Made by a program: the position numbers and the translations under genes
NCBI RefSeq assembly: GCF_001939075.1
Contig: NZ_MPTA01000002.1
Location: forward strand, 310,001 to 374,000
Reading direction: 5' to 3'
DNA length: 64,000 nt
Origin: Paenisporosarcina indica
Lineage (GTDB): Bacteria > Bacillota > Bacilli > Bacillales_A > Planococcaceae
In this document: positions 58,549-64,000 of the stretch, piece by piece
Numbering within the stretch: position 1 is the first letter of the stretch
How the letters are laid out: each line of letters begins with the position of its first letter
The notes under the pieces: generated by a model
What the model was told of the DNA's origin: nothing
The model's input: the letters and a program-made list of their open reading frames with translations, nothing else
The model's database searches: none

Positions 58549-58809
58549 TTACGCTATTAATACTCTGTAATGATGACTAGCTGATTTTCTGTGTAAGGTG
58601 ACCGTTGCTTGTAGTTCGTCACCATAATCCAATACAGACACATCAAAACTTCCGTGTTTCTTTTCAAGCACATCGAAAACTTTATTAAATGTAGTCTCTT
58701 CTTGCCAATCTATGTCTTCAATCTCACTACCTGCACCAATCGCTTGAATTTCAAAATCGTTAGTTTCATCTAATTTTTTATCACCATCTTTTAAAAATTT
58801 CGCCATCAT
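58549..58809 (-). CDS. Small hypothetical protein, possible C-terminal frameshift
   Basis: 86 aa from ATG 58809 (GGGAGAAG upstream): soluble, acidic (KKLDETNDFEIQAIGAGSEI, EDIDWQEETTFNKVFDVLEK). The last ~13 residues look unnatural (HRKSASHHYRVLIA); removing one C near 58592 instead gives TENQLVIITEY and a stop at 58557, ending like the neighbour (PVIIVRTY). Either the frame was shifted or the present end is real. Function unknown. Confidence 0.5.
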   Translation of the reverse strand: MMAKFLKDGDKKLDETNDFEIQAIGAGSEIEDIDWQEETTFNKVFDVLEKKHGSFDVSVLDYGDELQATVTLHRKSASHHYRVLIA

Positions 58810-58923
58810 ATAATTCCACTTCTCCCTTCACCTTTTGTTGTCATCTGCTTAGCTGTACACCTATTAATTAATTTCCTTTTCTAACATCAATAATATTGCC
58901 ATTACCAACGAGATTAAGAAACT

Positions 58924-58978
58924 TCTAAACGAAGTGGGAGCATGTGAACTTCGTCACATTACTCCCACTTCGTTTAGA
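58924..58978. repeat. Long hairpin, 17-bp perfect stem
   Basis: TCTAAACGAAGTGGGAG (58924-58940) pairs with its complement (58962-58978); inside, ATGTGA/TCACAT extend the stem. No T run. Function unclear; lies in the gap between the 58549 gene and the EamA gene. Nothing else was seen in 58810-59049. Confidence 0.7.
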
Positions 58979-59049
58979 TCGAGATGCAGTGTGGTGCTTT
59001 CCACAGCTCATGGAAAGCTAAGTCAAAAGATTTCCACATTCATTCAATT

Positions 59050-59919
59050 TCACTTCGAACGTTTTCGCCCACTAAACGTTAATACAAGAATTCCACCAAG
59101 TAAGAGCAATATGCCCACCCATGATACAGGACTTAACACTTCTCCAACCCAAAACACACTCAAAACGGCAGCTGTTAATGGCTCTCCTAAAGATAGGGTA
59201 ACGGCGGATGATGAAGGAACTTTATGTAAACCTTTTAAATAAAGTATGTATGCTACACTTGTTGTCAATAAACCTAAATATAAAACGATGGAAATACTTG
59301 AAGGATCGACAATCCAGGTATTGTCAAAGCTCAATATAAAAGGCATTAACATCAGTGCACTCATGGAAAACGTCATGGCTACTGCAGGAATGGCTTCCAC
59401 TTTTGTCAGCACTGCTTTCGTCACAATCGTATAGATCGCAAAGACTAAACCTGCAATTAACGAAAACGTAACACCTATCGGATTAACGGTTAATGCATCT
59501 TTATTTAAAAACAATAAACTGCATCCGATGACAGACATTGCTGTTGCCATAGCCCAAGAACGGGAAGGTCTCATTTTCAAAAACAACCATTCAATCAATC
59601 CTGAAAATACTGGGGCACTCCCAATCGCCACTACTGTTCCGATTGCGATACCAGTCAGACGAACCGAAGTGAAAAATAAGGGCTGGAAGATGGCCATGCA
59701 TATGGCAGCTACAACTGTCGCTTTCCAAGGCCAGGTTCGGAAATTGATTTTCTTCATCAAGATCATCACCAATAATAGAGAAAAGCCACCTACTGCTGAG
59801 CGTGCTGCTGCAATCGTTAATGGTTGTGCACTATCTGGCAATAATGTGGTTGCCGTTCCAGTCGTCCCCCATAACACAGCCGCTAGTAACACAAGGAAAT
59901 AAGGGATTACTGTTTTCAT
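59050..59919 (-). CDS. EamA-family (DMT superfamily) transporter
   Basis: 289 aa, ten helices in two EamA repeats. LWGTTGTATTLLPDSAQPLT at the N-terminus is the RhaT/YdcZ-like opening, and PSSSAVTLSLGEPLTAAVLS near the C-terminus is the conserved second-half motif. ATG 59919 follows GAGGTG; the longer frame to 59991 lacks one. Clearly distinct from the EamA gene at 28690 (different loops, about 25% by eye). Metabolite export presumed. Confidence 0.88.
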   Translation of the reverse strand: MKTVIPYFLVLLAAVLWGTTGTATTLLPDSAQPLTIAAARSAVGGFSLLLVMILMKKINFRTWPWKATVVAAICMAIFQPLFFTSVRLTGIAIGTVVAIGSAPVFSGLIEWLFLKMRPSRSWAMATAMSVIGCSLLFLNKDALTVNPIGVTFSLIAGLVFAIYTIVTKAVLTKVEAIPAVAMTFSMSALMLMPFILSFDNTWIVDPSSISIVLYLGLLTTSVAYILYLKGLHKVPSSSAVTLSLGEPLTAAVLSVFWVGEVLSPVSWVGILLLLGGILVLTFSGRKRSK

Positions 59920-60022
59920 AAAGTCACCTCTAGTTGTCATTGACTGTACCTTACCATATTTTGCACATATTGAGATATGAAATTTTGTCATTTATACTAA
60001 AATTAAAAGGAGCGTGTTTCCT

Positions 60023-60253
60023 ATGTACTTAACAATAGAAGAAACTGCCGTGTATTTATCCATGCCTGAACACCAAGTACGCAATTACGTTCTGGAAGGT
60101 CGAATCAAAGCAGTTCATGATGGCGACCAATTTTTAATTAATCAATCACAATTTGAGCGTCATTTAGAACAAGTAGAAGATGTAAAAAGACAAATTGATG
60201 AGTGGCGTAATACACCAATCCCAGAAGATATCGATGTAAAAGACGAAGATTGA
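60023..60253 (+). CDS. Excisionase-family DNA-binding protein (MerR-like HTH_17)
   Basis: 76 aa. The N-terminus YLTIEETAVYLSMPEHQVRN and YVLEGRIKAV is the classic helix_turn_helix_17/excisionase domain; the rest is acidic coil. ATG 60023 has AAGGAG 10 nt upstream; the GTG at 60014 is too close to it. Could be a Xis-like recombination factor or a small regulator; no integrase is near. The acidic C-terminal tail (PEDIDVKDED) is unlike phage Xis. Confidence 0.82.
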   Translation: MYLTIEETAVYLSMPEHQVRNYVLEGRIKAVHDGDQFLINQSQFERHLEQVEDVKRQIDEWRNTPIPEDIDVKDED

Positions 60254-60279
60254 TAGAAAAGCTGAAAGTACCGTTCTAG

Positions 60280-60500
60280 CTCGACTCCGGTGCTGGAAGG
60301 AAGAAAGGCGAATCACACAAACATGGTAAAAGTGATTTGGGGATTTGCACAATCATCGATTGCGGTTATCTGACTGTCATCTGGAGGTTTGGATGCCTTG
60401 CAGAATATGCTCATTGTTGCTACATTCCCGTTCTCCTTTATTATGATACTTTCACTGTATAAATCATTGTCTCAAGAAGTAAAAGACACGAAAGTTAAAA
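60280..60500 (+). pseudogene. 3' remnant of a BCCT (betaine/carnitine/choline) transporter
   Basis: An open stretch reads VIWGFAQSSIAVI-*-LSSGGLDALQ then NMLIVATFPFSFIMILSLYK: the last helices of BCCT transporters. TGA at 60371-60373 interrupts it and everything upstream of about 60280 is missing, so only the tail remains. A terminator follows at 60515-60545. A frame from TTG 60389 continues into unrelated codons and is not a real gene. Confidence 0.75.
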
Positions 60501-60510
60501 GGCAAACATC

Positions 60511-60545
60511 AAAAAAACCGTGCATCAAGCTGCTCGGTTTTTTAT
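60511..60545 (+). terminator. Terminator left from the BCCT gene
   Basis: AAACCG (60515-60520) pairs with CGGTTT (60535-60540) followed by TTTTT. Confidence 0.7.
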
Positions 60546-60710
60546 TCTTAATAACATTTTACTGGATTATCAAAGTTGGTCGCTTTGATTGCCTTACAAT
60601 GGAAAGAGGGATTGTCCTGACTCTGGTGTTTATGCGACAATTATCCGCAGAAGCAATTTCGCATTTCCAATGCTCCCCAGAAACCTGATTGAAAATTGGT
60701 TTTCACTCTT

Positions 60711-61352
60711 TCAATACATAAATTTCACATAATCCAGTGAGGGACCATATCCTTTTTGAGGGATTTTTGAAGAAAATGATTTTAGATAGGTTCCATCTGT
60801 TACGGTTTCAAAGTCTGAGTCTGCTTTGACCTCGACACGCCATGTCGAATTCGAAAGGACGACTTCCACACTGGCATGGTTAGCTTTATTTGCCTCAATT
60901 GTGGATTGTACCGCATGGTATAAGCGCCCACTGAGTCCTGAATCACTGAATTTATCCTTCATTACACTTTTAAATTGAGGGTGCTTGTTCATTTTTTCTG
61001 GAATAATTGAATTATAGGCTTTAATATAGGCGAGTTGCAGATCTTCACCCTGCCCCATTAATTCTTCCACTTTTTCATCAATCTGATCTTGAATCGTTTT
61101 TCCACCGTCCAATACTTTTTGGGCAGCGGACTTCGTCAAATCACTGTCAAAATCCTCAATTCCTTCTTGAGTTGTTTCCAACAAAACGATGGTCCCAGCA
61201 AATGCGGCTTGTTGTGTGGCCGTTGCGGTTTGTTCTTTGACTAAGTATACTTTGGTGATATTCACCACGATCACAAAAATCACTGCTGAAATACCCAGAA
61301 TCCAAATGAGATAAAAGGCAGAATTACCTCGTTCATTTTTCAAATACTTCAT
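60711..61352 (-). CDS. TadG-like pilus/secretion-associated membrane protein
   Basis: 213 aa. Short cytoplasmic N-terminus, one helix (about 12-33, FYLIWILGISAVIFVIVVNI) and a long extracytoplasmic part. The start NERGNSAFYLIW resembles TadE/TadG (prepilin-like, processed before the helix). Overlaps the TadE-like gene by ATGA. The outer part has no recognised vWA domain, so it is a short TadG variant. Tad machinery is not in this window. Confidence 0.65.
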   Translation of the reverse strand: MKYLKNERGNSAFYLIWILGISAVIFVIVVNITKVYLVKEQTATATQQAAFAGTIVLLETTQEGIEDFDSDLTKSAAQKVLDGGKTIQDQIDEKVEELMGQGEDLQLAYIKAYNSIIPEKMNKHPQFKSVMKDKFSDSGLSGRLYHAVQSTIEANKANHASVEVVLSNSTWRVEVKADSDFETVTDGTYLKSFSSKIPQKGYGPSLDYVKFMY

Positions 61353-61741
61353 GGTACAAACACCTTACCTGATGCTTGCGAGTTTAATGAGACGGAGGTT
61401 TGCTTTTTCCATTCGGCAGGTACAAATACAAGTGGATGTTGCGCGCTAACCGTTAATGTAAAAGAGCCACTTCCCTGCGGAGTAACTGAAATGCTTGCTC
61501 CTGTTAATAGCAAACTGCCACCAATGGATTGCTGCATGGCTGCCTGTGCCTCGTTCGCATTTTCAGTCATAGCATAAACCGAAGCTGCATCATTTGCTGC
61601 AGATTTCAGACTTAACACGGCATAACCGGAAGCAACCACTTGCCAAAGCAATAGGAAAAATAGGAAATAGAAAGGCAATATCCCTAAAAACTCAATACTC
61701 AATGCGCCTTTTTCATTCCTGATAGCTTTTATGCCTTTCAT
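61349..61741 (-). CDS. TadE-like pseudopilin
   Basis: 130 aa with the TadE signature RNEKGALSIEFLGILPFYFL: charged pre-helix, Glu within the helix, one transmembrane helix (about 15-38), then an outer domain ending VFVP. TadE/F/G proteins are minor pilins of Flp/Tad pili. ATG 61741 follows GAGGTG; translationally coupled to the TadG-like gene. Its real cognate secretion genes are not visible. Confidence 0.72.
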   Translation of the reverse strand: MKGIKAIRNEKGALSIEFLGILPFYFLFFLLLWQVVASGYAVLSLKSAANDAASVYAMTENANEAQAAMQQSIGGSLLLTGASISVTPQGSGSFTLTVSAQHPLVFVPAEWKKQTSVSLNSQASGKVFVP

Positions 61742-61910
61742 CAAAACACCTCTTATCTCTCATAGTTCTCTTTCTCGCAATTCTATTATTTTTACTGACG
61801 TGACTAGCATCGAATACTCCCATACCAATTAAAAGTAACCAAAAATAGATAGACGAATATAACCTCTTAAATACAGGTGACAGAACAAAGTATGCTATCC
61901 CTATTAACAT
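61713..61910 (-). pseudogene. Truncated duplicate of the membrane protein at 62061-62660
   Basis: Reads MLIGIAYFVLSPVFKRLYSS then IYFWLLLIGMG...HVSK, matching MLMGIVLFAVIPLLKLLSGT/IYFWLMA...HVLKKK of the next gene, but only one third of the length remains and it runs into the TadE ribosome site. It looks like a decayed tandem copy. Upstream 61911-62060 is open only in short, frame-broken pieces. Confidence 0.5.
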
Positions 61911-62060
61911 TTACTATCATCTTGCCGCTTATTAAATTGAAGGTAATAAATAAAAGGTAATGCTATGGCAACAGCTGGAGTAATGAATAATCGATTTCTA
62001 ATAATGGGTCTGAGTTTTGATTTGCAACATACTGAGCTTTCTCTCTCTTCGTGCCATACT

Positions 62061-62660
62061 TTAAGACTTCGCTAGACGATCCACTTCTGTTTTCGATAAT
62101 AGAAACATGGGTGCCAGTACAATAAATAATACGCCTACTAGATAAAATAAAATGGACACACCAGTATTTTCAGGTGCTTCTTTCGTCTGCATCATGGCAA
62201 TCAATACAAGTGCTGCGAAAACTAATATAACCACATAAACGGATGCAATTTTCATAAGATTTTTATTATTTCTATTGACGAAACCTACTGTGGTTTTTTT
62301 CTTTAAAACATGTGCTGCGATAATGATAACGACGGTAGCTAAAGCCATTAGCCAGAAATAGATTGTTCCGCTCAATAATTTGAGCAAAGGAATTACTGCA
62401 AAAAGCACAATCCCCATCAACATGATGTAAACCTGAAATGAATAGTATTTAACCGTATCATTTTTGTATTTCTGCCAAACTCCAAATTGTATGCCCACTA
62501 TTAATAAAAGAATAATGCTATTAATAATTAGCCATTTCACAACCGTTTCTTCTGGCATGAAACTGGATGGCAACATTACGCAAATTAGTAAAAAGACGGT
62601 CATCTTGATACGACTATCCGCAACTGTTTCTGATGATTCATTCGGTATGTTTTTTTGCAT
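62061..62660 (-). CDS. Six-TM membrane protein of unknown function
   Basis: 199 aa, about six hydrophobic segments (19-35, 44-61, 72-93, 97-115, 138-156, 163-185) and a charged end SKTEVDRLAKS. No family recognised. ATG 62660 is taken because GGAGG is 6 nt upstream (the ATG at 62663 is only 3 nt away). A shorter decayed copy lies just downstream on the same strand. Part of a membrane-protein row from 61.7 kb to the window end. Confidence 0.75.
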   Translation of the reverse strand: MQKNIPNESSETVADSRIKMTVFLLICVMLPSSFMPEETVVKWLIINSIILLLIVGIQFGVWQKYKNDTVKYYSFQVYIMLMGIVLFAVIPLLKLLSGTIYFWLMALATVVIIIAAHVLKKKTTVGFVNRNNKNLMKIASVYVVILVFAALVLIAMMQTKEAPENTGVSILFYLVGVLFIVLAPMFLLSKTEVDRLAKS

Positions 62661-62675
62661 CATGAGCCTCCAATC

Positions 62676-63119
62676 TTAAGTAGTCTGTAACTTATGTTCT
62701 TTGTTTACTTTGAATTGGATGTAGAAAAGATTGAATAAAGTCAACAGAATACGATTGAATCTGATGTCAGTTTTCGATTCTAGTGTTTCTGCTAAACGAA
62801 ATGATGAATAATTCAGAAGTCCAATAAAGAAAAAGGTGAAAATTGTATCAAAGGATTCTATGACTAGAAATCCATAATCAGTGAAGATAAAAGCCCTCAG
62901 AATATTCAATAGGAGAAACATAAATAAACCCAACGCAAAAAACTTCCACCATCCAAAAGGAATATAATTTTTCTCCGATAGTTGTCGAATATCATCTTTT
63001 CTTTTCAACCACCAAACACTCATATAGAAACCGAGTGAAAAAAAACTAAGAAGAATCATCACGAATAAATTAGTTTTTTTCAAAGGTTGGCTCACATTCA
63101 AACTCATTTTGTTCTTCAT
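62676..63119 (-). CDS. DUF4234-like membrane protein
   Basis: 147 aa. Opens with a polar stretch then LFVMILLSFFSLGFYMSVWWLKRKDDI, the recurring DUF4234 phrase (short helix, then W and basic residues), followed by three more helices (about 55-75, 80-103 and 112-130). Function unknown; such proteins often accompany multi-TM neighbours. ATG 63119, 4 nt after the previous gene's stop on this strand, so tightly linked. Confidence 0.7.
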   Translation of the reverse strand: MKNKMSLNVSQPLKKTNLFVMILLSFFSLGFYMSVWWLKRKDDIRQLSEKNYIPFGWWKFFALGLFMFLLLNILRAFIFTDYGFLVIESFDTIFTFFFIGLLNYSSFRLAETLESKTDIRFNRILLTLFNLFYIQFKVNKEHKLQTT

Positions 63120-63123
63120 TTTC

Positions 63124-63783
63124 TCACCCCAATCCGGTTTTAGTGGTTTCAGTTCGATATCTTAAGCTTAAATATATATAAATTACTGGCAGAGAAAAAG
63201 TATTCAATATTCCACGAAGTACCATATAGCCATAAATATTATTTTCATAGTTATGTAAAACATACATCATAAGAGCCCAGACTAATAAATTAATTGAAAC
63301 GACGATGATCAAATCAATAAAGATTACAATATTTTCGTCCATTATTTTAGTGAATGTTTTTTTCACCATACTCTTCAAGCCTTGTTCATCCGTAAAGTAT
63401 GGAAGAACCATCAAAAAGATCAGAATCACTGCAGTAGGAATAAAGAACATCCACATACTATAAATCGCTGCTAAATAAAGTAGAATGGTCAACATCAATA
63501 AAGGCCCGAATTGTTTAATGAAAAAAAGAATTCCCTCTTTCAAGGTCATTTTTTCATCTTCTTTGTCACGTAAGACAAGTTTTAAAAATGGAGGGGCACA
63601 AATGATAAAGTTTATGAGCATAAGCAGTCCAGCAAAATAGGTAGGTGTTGATAATGCGTCGATTTCATACGACATCATTGCCGCAAAGTAACCTGCCATT
63701 GTAATCGGGAAAATGATTAACACTGATAATAATAGAATCAATATTAAATGACGGCTATAGATGTCTACCATTTCTCGGATCAT
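63124..63783 (-). CDS. Multi-TM membrane protein of unknown function
   Basis: 219 aa with about six helices (9-29, 47-67, 92-113, 115-133, 150-171, 176-205). No family recognised. Its ATG at 63783 overlaps the stop codon of the gene upstream (ATGA), and its stop is 4 nt before the DUF4234-like gene, so the row is one transcript. Possibly an ABC-type or DUF975/DUF624 integral protein; both are guesses. Confidence 0.7.
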   Translation of the reverse strand: MIREMVDIYSRHLILILLLSVLIIFPITMAGYFAAMMSYEIDALSTPTYFAGLLMLINFIICAPPFLKLVLRDKEDEKMTLKEGILFFIKQFGPLLMLTILLYLAAIYSMWMFFIPTAVILIFLMVLPYFTDEQGLKSMVKKTFTKIMDENIVIFIDLIIVVSINLLVWALMMYVLHNYENNIYGYMVLRGILNTFSLPVIYIYLSLRYRTETTKTGLG

Positions 63784-64000
63784 GCGGGGACCCTACTTTC
63801 TTTCTTACTTATTATGAATTTTGTTGAGAAAGCAAAAACCATTGAAACAATTACTGCCCATGACATACTGCTATTGATCCCGGTAGGATCGGCAAATATC
63901 AGGACATTGAAAATATAATAGGAGAAAAGAATATTCAATAGAGACATTGTTATAGCTCCTAGATAGGCAGAAATATAAGGTGTGTCCGGTAACCAGAAGA
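63780..64000 (-). CDS. 3' end of a further membrane protein (continues beyond the window)
   Basis: The last 221 bases encode a membrane-protein tail, FWLPDTPYISAYLGAITMSL then LNILFSYYIFNVLIFADPTG and further helices, ending KKESRVPA at TGA 63780-63782. It overlaps the next start codon by ATGA, showing an operon. The missing 5' part lies outside the window, so its identity cannot be judged. Confidence 0.7.
   Translation of the reverse strand, partial: FWLPDTPYISAYLGAITMSLLNILFSYYIFNVLIFADPTGINSSMSWAVIVSMVFAFSTKFIISKKESRVPA

Noticed and set aside
60389-60688. 99-aa ORF taken as a whole gene
   Set aside because: Its first third is the tail of a BCCT transporter and the frame continues through a terminator into meaningless codons.
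1-64000. tRNA, rRNA, prophage, toxin-antitoxin or secondary-metabolite clusters
   Set aside because: Looked for by eye; no cloverleaf-like genes, integrase/portal genes, TA pairs or NRPS/PKS signatures were seen. A tRNA scan would be decisive.

Overview
The window reads as a chromosomal segment of an AT-rich, Gram-positive Bacillales bacterium, most likely a Planococcaceae-type organism (Sporosarcina/Psychrobacillus-like; inference). Supporting signs are strong AGGAGG ribosome sites with frequent TTG/GTG starts, a complete liaIHFSR-like envelope-stress operon, ECF sigma factors with membrane anti-sigma partners (SigX-like and DUF4179 types), UppP, and TTGACA/TATAAT promoters. No rRNA, tRNA, CRISPR array or intact transposon was seen.

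Layout. 1-5.5 kb: a citrate-type two-component system (5' end cut by the window) followed by a tripartite tricarboxylate transporter (tctCBA). 5.7-10.5 kb: two small enzymes, then a class I ribonucleotide reductase (R2, R1) whose leader carries a pair of NrdR boxes, a cobalamin riboswitch and an intrinsic terminator in series. 10.5-18 kb: Nudix and HAD hydrolases, a CycA-type amino-acid permease and a polar amino-acid ABC importer. 18-38.9 kb: an accessory stretch, mostly minus strand, of GNAT acetyltransferases, Nudix enzymes, hydrolases, a nucleotidyltransferase, a 2'-5' RNA ligase-like protein, a methyltransferase, three ECF sigma/anti-sigma loci and a row of tiny membrane proteins and lipoproteins. 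39-45.8 kb: uppP/dedA, a metallophosphoesterase/DUF4139 pair, and an SDR/thiolase pair. 46-49.5 kb: lia operon. 50-54.6 kb: DinB protein, a large mechanosensitive-channel-like protein, a MthK-like K+ channel and a CPBP protease. 54.6-57.7 kb: an OmpR-type response regulator and large sensor kinase with a previously unlisted 58-residue membrane protein wedged between them. 58-64 kb: small proteins, an EamA exporter, a decayed BCCT transporter, TadE/TadG-like pilus-associated proteins and a run of multi-TM proteins continuing past the window end.

How the parts work together: regulation dominates the window. The RNR genes integrate dATP/ATP status (NrdR) with B12 supply (riboswitch). The lia genes, three ECF loci and the VanRS/PhoPR-type system all look like envelope sensing, and many of the small membrane proteins sit beside them.

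Most notable: (1) the stacked NrdR/B12 control of the RNR; (2) two separate intergenic tandem arrays of different sequence but the same 21-bp period (39.0 and 50.9 kb), each with a constant half and a variable half; (3) several accessory genes each broken by one base change (peptidase TGA, lipoprotein TAG, racemase TGA, anti-sigma +1 frameshift, sigma factor without a canonical start), so the 20-33 kb region is either decaying or contains sequence errors; (4) a dispersed ~120-150 bp repeat at 11.1 and 28.2 kb. All functional assignments come from reading the sequence and family memory; no searches were run.
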